Part shown: positions 1 through 8,875 of the stretch, one piece after another | Position numbering within the stretch: the first letter of the stretch is position 1 | Layout: each line of letters begins with the position of its first letter | NCBI GenBank assembly: GCA_002887195.1 | Contig: PJAB01001475.1 | Span: 1-14,195, forward strand | DNA from: Chrysochromulina parva | Lineage: Eukaryota; Haptophyta; Prymnesiales; Chrysochromulinaceae | Length of the DNA stretch: 14,195 nucleotides | Direction: 5' to 3' | Made by a program: the position numbers and the translations under genes | The notes under the pieces: generated by a model | The model's database searches: none | The model's input: only the letters and a program-made list of their open reading frames with translations | What the model was told of the DNA's origin: nothing

Positions 1-793
1 AACCCGACCCAGCCGCCCCCCGCTCCACCGGGGGGAGCCGGACACACTCACACGCCAGACCACACCCGAACCCCGGGACGCACACATCGCCACAAACCAC
101 CGCACACCTCTCACACCCGAAGCTCGGTGGTGGCAACGGTGCCCAGGCAAGAGAGCAGCGAGGATCGTCCTCCCCCTGGCGGCGGGGCCCAAGAAGGAGC
201 CAGCGTTCGACAATCGCGGGCCATGCTGACATAAGCCAGGCAAGGCCTCGCGGCACAGGAGCGGCTTGCGATGTCCCACAATAGGACAAAGCCGCAGTGC
301 GGAGCGGAAAAAGGGGGGGTCGCTACTACCCCCGGTAAAAAGACACCGGGGGGAGCCGGGACACACACCCGGTAAAAAGACACCGGGGGGAGCCGGGACA
401 CACACCCGGTAAAAAGACACCCCGGGGGAGCCGGGACACACACGGGTTCCTGGGTATCAACTGCGAAGTGCGAACTGGGATCGGGCATCGGCGTTATGCT
501 ACCCTTCCGGGCCGGCTTACATGGCACTACGGCTCAAAGTCAAACGTTTCAACGGCAGAAAGCTCTGTACAGTGACGCGCGAACGGAACGCGTTACCGTT
601 AGTTTTTACTAAGGGGTCTGGAAGGCGCCCAGACAAAGACCCCCTCCGCGCTCTCATCTGACCCTCTACCGTCTTGGGCTTTCGACTCAAAAGCGGTTGC
701 CTAGGGCCTCTCCTCTGGACCTCAGTTTGCTCCAATCGCGTTGAAGTGTGGGCTCACCAGATCTGCTCCAGCTCCTGACGTCGGCTGGTCTGC
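1..793. other. Gene-free left flank, downstream of RUVBL1
   Basis: I see no supportable gene here. The first 120 bases are a C/A-rich simple sequence (CACAC and CCCGA runs), not a clean telomere repeat. Open frames in this stretch read through the minisatellite and have repetitive Pro/Gly/Val-rich translations of no recognisable family. Bases 530-793 are the 3' side of RUVBL1 and have mixed composition without a clear polyadenylation motif. I looked for a tRNA-like T-arm and cloverleaf around 680-740 and found none. Confidence 0.6.
332..443. repeat. 37-bp minisatellite, three tandem units
   Basis: Units start at 332, 369 and 406, each beginning CCGGTAAAAAGACAC, followed by a G-run, AGCCGGG and an ACAC tract. 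The first two units are almost identical; the third has CCCCGGGGG instead of CCGGGGGG and is one base longer. A partial related copy (CACCGGGGGGAGCCGG) sits at 27-42. Within each of the first two units the CCGGT at the start pairs with the ACCGG 8 bases later. In unit 1 the stem extends to 8 bp (329-336 with 345-352). Confidence 0.9.
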
Positions 794-2167
<1,374 letters not shown>

Positions 2168-2315
2168 TTAGCTGGGTGAGGGAGCGCGCGTCGGCCTGCG
2201 GTTGTCGCGAGGTCTGGGAAGCCGTTGTCTACGCGTTGTTTTGGGCGTTTTCAACTTTTTCAGGAAGAGAACCGAACGCCCCACCAAACGGCGCAACTGA
2301 ACCACCCCCCCTGCA

Positions 2316-3215
2316 TCAGTCTGGGAATAGGCCCGGCGGCGGCATGCCCGCCCTGGCCCCTGGCGTGACTCCTCGAGCCACGCCTCCTGGGGATGCGACC
2401 GCTGGTGTAGCGGCTGCGCTCCCCTGCCCTCGCCGATCGAGTTCCGCCATGGCGGCGCGTAGAAAGTCCACGGAGGAGCTCGGCGGGATGAGCTCGAATC
2501 GCTCGGCGCTCGTACCCCACTTGGAGCAGAAGGAGGCCTCCTCGTCTTCAAGTATGATCTGCACTGCGCGCTGCAGCGGCGTGCAAACGAGCTGGAGCCG
2601 CTCGAGCTGCGCCTCGGACAGCCGGCCCTTGGCCTGCGTCACCGCACTGTCCAAGTTCTTCTGCGCGTCCTTCGGGTCCATGAAGAAGGGCAGCACCTGC
2701 ACGCCGCTGCCGTCTGATGCAGGCTTGCTCATTGCGAGGCACGTGAAGAGAGGTGTCACTTCGCTGTCCCACTTGTCACCTGCGCGCTCGAGCGCCGAAG
2801 CGCTGGGCACTAACAACGCCTGGCCCTTGACCGAACGCTCGAAGGCATCGCCCAGCCCCGCCGACAGCAGCCGCAGTCCAAGCTCTGGAAAGCGCTCCTT
2901 CATGGCCGATAGCTCTTTCTCAGCTCGCTCGATGTCATTAAAGAAGATGCTGAACTGGGACCCGTCCTCGTCTTGGTAGCCGAGCGGCTCGCCTTTTGCG
3001 TTGACGCACGTGAACGCAGGCAGCTCGTCGAGGAGTGTTTTCAGCGGCGGCCAGCGCCTGGAGCTAAATGAGACCTCAGCACTTGCAGCGGCCGCGCAGT
3101 ACAATCCTCCGCAGGTGCGCGAGCATGCCAATCGTTGGTTTCGCTGAGTCTCGAAGCGATCCATCCGTTGGTTCGGCTGAATCTGGAAGCCGATCGCCAT
3201 GAGTAAGACGAGCAT
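2316..3215 (-). CDS. Tic22-like plastid protein-import factor
   Basis: 299 residues. The body contains two similar halves, as in Tic22: PAFTCVNAKGEPLGYQ then FFNDIERAEKEL (about 66-103), and PLFTCLAMS then PFFMDPKDAQKNLDS (155-190), each followed by a helix. Tic22 is known as an intermembrane-space component of chloroplast (or apicoplast) protein import. A Tic22 homologue would sit between the inner plastid membranes in a complex-plastid alga. The first about 50 residues look like a presequence: a short hydrophobic start (MLVLLMAIGF) followed by an Arg/Ser/Ala-rich stretch with no acidic cluster, which fits but does not prove a bipartite targeting signal. An alternative Met is residue 6. The C-terminus (from about 265) is Ala/Gly/Pro-rich and poorly conserved-looking. 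Divergent to the large plus-strand gene and in tandem with RUVBL1. The family call rests on pattern recognition; the exact start is uncertain because part of the N-terminus is a tandem duplication. Confidence 0.62.
   Translation of the reverse strand: MLVLLMAIGFQIQPNQRMDRFETQRNQRLACSRTCGGLYCAAAASAEVSFSSRRWPPLKTLLDELPAFTCVNAKGEPLGYQDEDGSQFSIFFNDIERAEKELSAMKERFPELGLRLLSAGLGDAFERSVKGQALLVPSASALERAGDKWDSEVTPLFTCLAMSKPASDGSGVQVLPFFMDPKDAQKNLDSAVTQAKGRLSEAQLERLQLVCTPLQRAVQIILEDEEASFCSKWGTSAERFELIPPSSSVDFLRAAMAELDRRGQGSAAATPAVASPGGVARGVTPGARAGMPPPGLFPD
3133..3198. repeat. 33-bp imperfect tandem duplication in the Tic22-like presequence
   Basis: Copies at 3133-3165 and 3166-3198 both begin CGTTGGTT. 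About 21 of the first 25 bases match, then the alignment slips by one base. Because the unit is 33 bp the frame is kept, giving two 11-residue peptides in the minus-strand protein (GFQIQPNQR and RFETQRNQR). Confidence 0.75.
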
Positions 3216-3440
3216 GAAGGACCGGAACGGAGGTCAGGAATCAACACGCGCAAGAAAGAGCCGGCCAAGAAGGTCACCGAGAACACGTATCCGGATACTG
3301 ACGGCGGTACCGCTATCAATTTTCGTTGTGAAGGTGCGCACCATGTGACGGTTTATCAGATCGCGATCTCTTCAGAACGTTGTATCGTTGATTGCGCCAC
3401 AATCGGCTGCGAACTGTCTCCCCTGGGGTTTTTTGGGTCC
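3216..3440. promoter_or_regulatory. Divergent intergenic region, likely bidirectional promoter
   Basis: A 225-bp gap separates the ATG of the Tic22-like gene (minus) from the ATG of the large plus-strand gene, so both promoters must lie here or within the coding ends. I see no TATA box. An in-frame extension upstream of 3441 exists only from a GTG at 3345, and the only upstream ATG (3343) is in another frame and is followed immediately by TGA, making it at most a minimal upstream ORF. These points support 3441 as the start of the large gene. Confidence 0.4.
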
Positions 3441-6400
3441 ATGAGCTCTCAAACCACATCTCTGAAGGGCGTCTCGCCCGCCCTCGCGGCGCGGATGAAA
3501 AGCTTCCAGCAAGGTTCCAGAGGGACGGACGACCGCGACGGCCGCGACGGCCAGAACAGTGCGCGGCGCCAGCCCTCGCCTCGCCGCGTCGTCTCGCCGC
3601 GCCTTCGCGAGCGAGTCGACAGCTTCGAGCGGCCAGGCAAACGCAAGCAGCAGCAGCCGCCGAACGAGAGCTCAACCCCTCGAGGGCCTGCACGAGAGCC
3701 GATCCTCCGCCCACGTGGGGACTCGCGCGAAACCGGGCGCACACCCGTCCGCACCGGCACACCCTGGACCCCATCCGTAACCACGCTCAGCGGCGTATCG
3801 ACGGTGTACGGCAAGGACTCGTCGCCACAGAGGTTTCAGCACCTCCCGATCAACGGGCAGACCCCGGTCCAGAAGGCGCCCGCGCCATTGGTCGCGAGCG
3901 TGACCGCGAAAGAACTGGGCGTCAAGGCGCCGACACTCGATCATGTCCGGAATCAGGTGCAGCCCGCGCACCTCGCGCTGAACCGCAACGGGGCGTCAAC
4001 AATAACTACCACGCGTGACCCAAACGAGGATCAAATGAATCCGCAGCGCGCTTGGCTGGCGAGCATGATCTCCGCGATGTCCGATCGCGGCGGCGCCCTC
4101 GACAGTGACACCGAGTCGGCACCGACACCCAGCCACCCCAATCACGCCAGTCTCGCCGTCGACGTACATTCACACCGATCGTCGCCGCTGGTCGGTGAGT
4201 TGCGCTCGCCCGTGAGCCAGCTCTCCGACGACGCGGCCGCGGAAGGCTTCGCTGAAGGCGTGTTGCAGCAGGCGGCGACGGAGGCGCAGGCGAGTGTGCA
4301 CGCGATGAACGACCGACGCAAGGTCGACGAGTTGCGACGCAACACTCCCATCACGGATCGACTCCTTCCCTCTGCTGAGAAGGCCGTTCCACGAGCGCGC
4401 GACGCCTTCGGCTGCTTAGGGGGTGGTTCCGATGATGAGGCCGCTCGCGCCGTCTTCTTCCCCGCAAAGGTGGTCTCCCCTACCAAAGGAGTCTCTCAGA
4501 TGTCCTCTCAGAATCCGTCTCGCAACGCCTCGCCACCGCGCGGCGCCGAGCCCGGTATCCCAAACCTCGGAGAAGGCGGCCGCACGTCAGTCACGCTGGC
4601 CGAGCTCGCCGCGTCGGGGGCGCTGCGCAGCTCGTCGAGGACATCGCCGCAGCCGCTGCGCCACGTGGCGCCCGCTACGGCGCCCGCTTACTTCCCAGGC
4701 TCCTCTTCGGCCTCGCTCCTTGAACTCGCCTCACCGACGAACGCGGTGGCGCCGTCGCCCGCTCTGGTGCCGGAGCACCACAGCCTGTTCAATGTCGAAC
4801 CGGCGCCCGCTACGGCGCCCGCGCCCGCGCTGCTGCTGCCGCCCTCGCGTCAGAACGCCGACGAGGTCGCCTTCTCCGCCCGCGGGCTTGTGCTCTTCGA
4901 TCGTGGCACTGTTGAGTATCCTCCGCGCCCGCCCAATGCTGTCCACGCGCTAGTGCCGCTGCCGCTGCCGGTGCGAGAGGTGCCACCCCTCCAGCCCACC
5001 ATCAAGGTGGACACGCAGACGGGCTACTCGACGTCGGCGCCCGACTCGGCGCGCCCGCAGCTCGACGTGACCATCACCCTGGAGCTGCCCAGCCTGAGTG
5101 CCATCTGGCGGCACCTCGTGGACCGCGGCACGAGCCTGGGCGTCGACAATACACCCCGCTTCCACGAGAGCGATATCTCCAGCCTGTTGCACGCCCATAA
5201 GACTGCGACGGCCGCAGGCATCCTCGACAAGTCCCCCACGAAGCGTCGTAAGAGTGAGGGGCAGGAAGGTCACGAGGAGGAGGAGGCGGACGAGTACTCC
5301 CAGAACACATCGCAGCAAGAGAGTGCCTCACAGAAGCTCAAGCGGCTGCGTCCGTACGGCACGCAGCTTCCCGAGGTGAAGCGGGCCGACGTCGTGATGC
5401 TCGCGCGCGAGATGCGGCGCTTTGAGCGGCTGCGCAGCACCGGCCTTGATGCCAACAAGAGCGGCGAGCACCGGACGGCGCTGCGTGCACTCCATCAGGC
5501 AGCCCTCATCAAGCCTTCATGTGCCATGCTCCTGAGCGTGGCCAACATGCACATGAAGCTCAACCACCCGACACTCGCTGCGCCTCTCTACTACGCAGTC
5601 CTCACCTCGAGCCGCGCGTCTGAGAAGGAGAAGAATATGGCCGCTGCCAAGGTGCAGGTAGCCAACGCCAAGGCACGCGAGAGGGCAGGCCTCCCGGCGC
5701 CCGCCACAGCGCCCGCCACGTTGGCGCCCGGCAGCCCAGAGCAGAGCTGGACAGCGCCGAGGGGGAGCCGAGCCGAGCTCCGCGCTGAGCTCGCCGCCGC
5801 CGCCGGCAGCCCCACCTCGGATATCGAGGGCGCCACGCGTTATGTGAACGCGGGCGGCATCACGTATGGAACCTCCGTGCACGCGGGCTCGAGCGTCATT
5901 GGCGACTCGCTAGACGACCGCTCGACGATCGAATACGCGTCGTCGCGCTCGCCCACGAAGTCCGGCCGAAGCTCGCACTACTCGAGCCGCACGCCTTCCT
6001 CGTATGAGCAGACCCAGCGGACTCTGGCCGCCTCCACCTGCCGCACGCCCGCGTACGACGCGACGCAGCGCACCCTCGAAGCCTCGACATACCGAACGTG
6101 CGCGTCGGGCTCGACCACCTACACGAACATGCCGTACTACGAGCCTGGAGGGCCGACGATGAGCGTCTCCTACCAGAAGCAAGGCGGTGCGCGGGCCGGC
6201 TCGCCCCCCCGCGCGCCCGGCTCACCGCCCCCGCCTTCGGCCGGCAGCTTTTCGAAGTTGGTTGCCACACCGACGTCGTCGCCCTCGGTCGGCCGTCATA
6301 CGGTTTCGGCTGCCGGCTCGCCTTCTGGCTTCATCGCGTGGGGCGAAGTCACGTGCTTCGACGGCGAGACACTCACGTCGACGCCGGGCCAGCCACGGAT

Positions 6401-8378
6401 GGCAAGCGATATCCTGAGCTTTTTCGAGGACGAGGACGGCAACGGGCTGATCGATGAGATGCTCGATGACCCGGACCTGAGCACGGCGGCAGGCTCGCCT
6501 GAGGTGGGGGCGCACGTATGGAGGCCCTCGGGCGGCTGGCTCAAGCCAGGCGGCGGGGTGTGGCCCGTGCTCAGCAAGGAATGGAAGCGCACGGTGCAAA
6601 GCCTGCCCACACTGCAGGGCGTGCTCGATTCTTTCCCACAGCTCGATGCACGCTGGCAGGCCAAGTACGGGCAGGCTCTCATGACGGCCAAAGGCGAGCC
6701 CTTGCTTCAGCACGAGCTGCCACTGCGCACGGTGCGCTTCGTAGGTGAAGGCGACGCCTACTCGTTGCTTCCCTCGTCCTCGTCGCTTGGCTTCGACCAC
6801 CTCCAGATGTACTCCGAGGCGGGTGTCGACTGCCTGCTCTCGCTGCTGCTGTCAGGGCTGCACGCGTCCGGCGCGACGGTCCACGTGGCCCCGTGCATCG
6901 GCTGGTCGCTCATCGGTAAGTGCGATGGCTGGACGCCTTCTGAGTACGAGGCGGACGAGCTCGGCCCGTTGCCGCTCGGTGCGCCAGCCTCGCTCTGCAT
7001 CTGGCAGCCCAAGGGTGTCTCTCTCGTTCACCTCTTCTGCCCACCCCCTGGCGAGCTGCCATTCGACTTTTCGAGCTTGTATCAGGGTGGCCTCACACCG
7101 CCGCCGCCCGACAGGCCGCCCAAGCCGCCACCGCCGCTCGTCGCGCCTTTGCCCGATTCGGCTCGCCCGCTAGCCTCGACACGCTCGATGCTTTCGGATG
7201 GGACACCCATCCCGGGGCTCTCACTCTGGCGGCTCAAGCACCCCGACATGGCTTCCGCCAGCTTGGCGTCCGCGGCGGCGCAGGCCCCCTTGCCGCCGCC
7301 ACCTGCGACGGCCGCAGAGGCCTTTGGCGACTTTGCGCTCTTCACGATCGCGCACACGATCGCGCTGCTCCAGGCGGCCCTCGAGCTGCAGCACAACGAC
7401 CTGAACCTGGGCCACGTGCAGCTGCTCCCCGCTTCCGAAGTGACGCACAGGGGAGTGCCACTCGTCCACCGCGAGGTGCTCGTATACGAGTGGGGTGAGT
7501 ACCGGTATGCCTTCCGCACGCCCGCGATGGTGCCGGTCATCACGGGCCTGTCACACGCGTCGGCGCGCCTCGATGGCGTCCTCATTGACTCGCCCGCACC
7601 GACGCTGCAGCCGGCGTTCAACGAGGCACTCGACCTCGCCGCGTTTTGGAAAAAGGCGCGCTCGCAGGTGCGCTGCGGAGAGCTCGTGCGTCGCCGGCTG
7701 CATGCGCTCGTCATCCAGGGCGCCCACTACGACACGCGCACCGCCGACCCATGGGAGCAGTACCGGCTGCCGAATGAGGGGGTGCCCTCGAGCGGCGGCG
7801 CGAGCGCGGCGCTGGTGGCATCTGCTTGGCAGGAGCTCAGCGAGCGTGAGTCGGTGGCGGCGCTGCAGGCCGAGTGGATGCCTGAGGCCCGCGAAGGGCG
7901 CGACTGCTCGTGCCAGCTGCTCACGCGGCTCCGATCGGACGCGCTGCTTACGCTGCGCGACCGCGCGCGCGCGCAGCAAAAGGAGGGCAGCAGCTCGTAC
8001 TCTTCCGGCACCTCGCGCCCCCGCCCTACGATGCGTGGGCAGGCGTCGGCCGAGGTGCTGCAGGACCTGTACCTGCGTGCCAAGGTGCGCGAGGCCGAGG
8101 AGGCCAACCGGCGCGAGACTCTGGCCAAGGAAGAGCGCGCGCTGAGGCGCAAGCTCGCGAGCCTCACTGAAGCCGAGCGCGTCGCCGCGTGCGCCAACGG
8201 CTGGGATGGCTTGCAAGAGGCCTTCGAGCTGGTGCTGAGCAAAGGCATGTGGGCGCGCGCCGTGTGCTCGGTGCCGGATGAGTGGGAGGAGCAGGAGGCC
8301 ATCGAGGCCTTCTGCGACCTGCTGCAGCATCCCGAAACGAGCAAGCACATCGGGCTGCTGCTCGACCGAGATGATTAG
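3441..8378 (+). CDS. Giant disordered protein with TPR-like patch and C-terminal kinase-like (probable pseudokinase) domain
   Basis: 1645 residues from the first ATG (MSSQTTSLKG). No family covers it as a whole. In order: an N-terminal basic, Ser/Pro-rich region with a repeated V-S-P-x-L-x-x-R-x-x-S-F motif (VSPALAARMKSF, VSPRLRERVDSF); long Ala/Pro/Ser linkers to about 560; a basic cluster KRRK (601-604) before an acidic run; a helical TPR-like patch (about 675-755); two 17-residue repeats (855-888); a degenerate EF-hand-like loop DEDGNGLID (997-1005) lacking the 12th-position acid; a probable kinase-like domain (about 1125-1480) interrupted by a Pro-rich insert near 1218-1238; and a charged coiled coil (about 1544-1590). 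In the kinase-like part SEAGVDCLLSLLLSGL resembles an N-lobe helix, and QHNDLNLGHVQL (1317-1328) resembles a catalytic loop. The Asn five residues after the catalytic Asp is His, and the DFG position reads VITGLS, so both metal-binding residues look lost. Four-base SPTK sites recur. Probably nuclear and phosphorylated (inference). Single open frame, no intron needed. Confidence 0.8.
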   Translation: MSSQTTSLKGVSPALAARMKSFQQGSRGTDDRDGRDGQNSARRQPSPRRVVSPRLRERVDSFERPGKRKQQQPPNESSTPRGPAREPILRPRGDSRETGRTPVRTGTPWTPSVTTLSGVSTVYGKDSSPQRFQHLPINGQTPVQKAPAPLVASVTAKELGVKAPTLDHVRNQVQPAHLALNRNGASTITTTRDPNEDQMNPQRAWLASMISAMSDRGGALDSDTESAPTPSHPNHASLAVDVHSHRSSPLVGELRSPVSQLSDDAAAEGFAEGVLQQAATEAQASVHAMNDRRKVDELRRNTPITDRLLPSAEKAVPRARDAFGCLGGGSDDEAARAVFFPAKVVSPTKGVSQMSSQNPSRNASPPRGAEPGIPNLGEGGRTSVTLAELAASGALRSSSRTSPQPLRHVAPATAPAYFPGSSSASLLELASPTNAVAPSPALVPEHHSLFNVEPAPATAPAPALLLPPSRQNADEVAFSARGLVLFDRGTVEYPPRPPNAVHALVPLPLPVREVPPLQPTIKVDTQTGYSTSAPDSARPQLDVTITLELPSLSAIWRHLVDRGTSLGVDNTPRFHESDISSLLHAHKTATAAGILDKSPTKRRKSEGQEGHEEEEADEYSQNTSQQESASQKLKRLRPYGTQLPEVKRADVVMLAREMRRFERLRSTGLDANKSGEHRTALRALHQAALIKPSCAMLLSVANMHMKLNHPTLAAPLYYAVLTSSRASEKEKNMAAAKVQVANAKARERAGLPAPATAPATLAPGSPEQSWTAPRGSRAELRAELAAAAGSPTSDIEGATRYVNAGGITYGTSVHAGSSVIGDSLDDRSTIEYASSRSPTKSGRSSHYSSRTPSSYEQTQRTLAASTCRTPAYDATQRTLEASTYRTCASGSTTYTNMPYYEPGGPTMSVSYQKQGGARAGSPPRAPGSPPPPSAGSFSKLVATPTSSPSVGRHTVSAAGSPSGFIAWGEVTCFDGETLTSTPGQPRMASDILSFFEDEDGNGLIDEMLDDPDLSTAAGSPEVGAHVWRPSGGWLKPGGGVWPVLSKEWKRTVQSLPTLQGVLDSFPQLDARWQAKYGQALMTAKGEPLLQHELPLRTVRFVGEGDAYSLLPSSSSLGFDHLQMYSEAGVDCLLSLLLSGLHASGATVHVAPCIGWSLIGKCDGWTPSEYEADELGPLPLGAPASLCIWQPKGVSLVHLFCPPPGELPFDFSSLYQGGLTPPPPDRPPKPPPPLVAPLPDSARPLASTRSMLSDGTPIPGLSLWRLKHPDMASASLASAAAQAPLPPPPATAAEAFGDFALFTIAHTIALLQAALELQHNDLNLGHVQLLPASEVTHRGVPLVHREVLVYEWGEYRYAFRTPAMVPVITGLSHASARLDGVLIDSPAPTLQPAFNEALDLAAFWKKARSQVRCGELVRRRLHALVIQGAHYDTRTADPWEQYRLPNEGVPSSGGASAALVASAWQELSERESVAALQAEWMPEAREGRDCSCQLLTRLRSDALLTLRDRARAQQKEGSSSYSSGTSRPRPTMRGQASAEVLQDLYLRAKVREAEEANRRETLAKEERALRRKLASLTEAERVAACANGWDGLQEAFELVLSKGMWARAVCSVPDEWEEQEAIEAFCDLLQHPETSKHIGLLLDRDD
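6003..6104 (+). repeat. Two 51-bp units encoding a 17-residue repeat in the large protein
   Basis: The units at 6003-6053 and 6054-6104 encode YEQTQRTLAASTCRTPA and YDATQRTLEASTYRTCA. Eleven of 17 residues are identical while many synonymous positions differ, so this is an old duplication kept at protein level rather than a recent slippage. The unit is Thr/Ser/Arg-rich and could be a phosphorylation or binding module. Confidence 0.8.
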
Positions 8379-8838
8379 ACAATGATCCGTGAGAGGATGC
8401 GATGATGCTGATGATGATTCAAATAGAAAGCGTGCAGTCTCGGATGGCGTTTGATTATTTCATGGTACACATGGAGGGGGCGGGGGCGTCTCAGAGTATC
8501 CCTGTGGCTGTGCAACTCCGCTAGAGTTTCCTAGGAAAGGTTGCTTTTTACGTGCGTCCGACCGGAGGATGATTCACGTTATACCTCCGGCCGTCCGGCG
8601 CGGCTGCGGCGGCGCCGAATGATCCGTTTCGACGACGACGTACCACCCGGTGACCGCGGTCCGCGCTCCGCGGGGCGAGTTTACGACGTAACGTCGATTT
8701 GGCCTTGGTGTCGACACACTACAGTCATCTGTGGTGTCTTAGATTAGACGACGATCGAGACGTCCAGACCGAGACTACCAAGCGTGGTAGCGGCACCTTT
8801 GCACTTGACACGCTCCACACCGGCACTAGGCTCAAGCC
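8379..8838. other. Convergent 3' intergenic region
   Basis: This lies between the stop of the large plus-strand gene and the end of the minus-strand hydrolase-like gene, so it holds two 3' ends. It contains a GATGATGCTGATGATGATTC run (8401-8420), a perfect 12-bp palindrome TTTCCTAGGAAA (8527-8538), and a CGACGT-A-ACGTCG inverted repeat (8684-8696). A 68-codon open frame here has no recognisable features and is probably chance. No canonical AATAAA was seen. Confidence 0.55.
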
Positions 8839-8875
8839 TCAACGCGTGCACGCTCCACACAGGCTCAACGCGTGC
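8809..8875. repeat. Imperfect tandem duplication covering the hydrolase-like gene's 3' end
   Basis: CACGCTCCACAC occurs at 8809-8820 and 8849-8860 (40 bp apart). TCAACGCGTGC occurs at 8839-8849 and 8865-8875 (26 bp apart). On the minus strand each copy of the second motif supplies an ACGCGT-TGA, and the 26-bp offset means the two copies provide the stop codon for two different reading frames of the overlying gene. Confidence 0.8.

Noticed and set aside
1..120. Telomere or subtelomere end
   Set aside because: C/A-rich simple sequence, but no regular CCCTAA-type tandem repeat.
111..527. 138-codon minus-strand open frame with repeated VCVPAPPG peptides
   Set aside because: It is the translation of the minisatellite, with no family features; the repeat explains the open frame.
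680..740. Possible tRNA-like segment
   Set aside because: No cloverleaf pairing, T-loop GGTTCRA or anticodon stem could be formed.
3345..3440. 32-codon N-terminal extension of the large plus-strand gene
   Set aside because: It begins at GTG, not ATG. The nearest upstream ATG (3343) is out of frame and followed at once by TGA, so 3441 is the better eukaryotic start.
4423..4953. 176-codon plus-strand frame overlapping the large gene
   Set aside because: An Arg/Pro/Ser-rich out-of-frame reading of a high-GC coding sequence with no protein-like motifs.
7551..8348. 265-codon minus-strand frame antisense to the large gene
   Set aside because: Composition (Arg/Ala/Leu-rich, few motifs) fits a GC-driven shadow; the plus strand carries the recognisable patterns.
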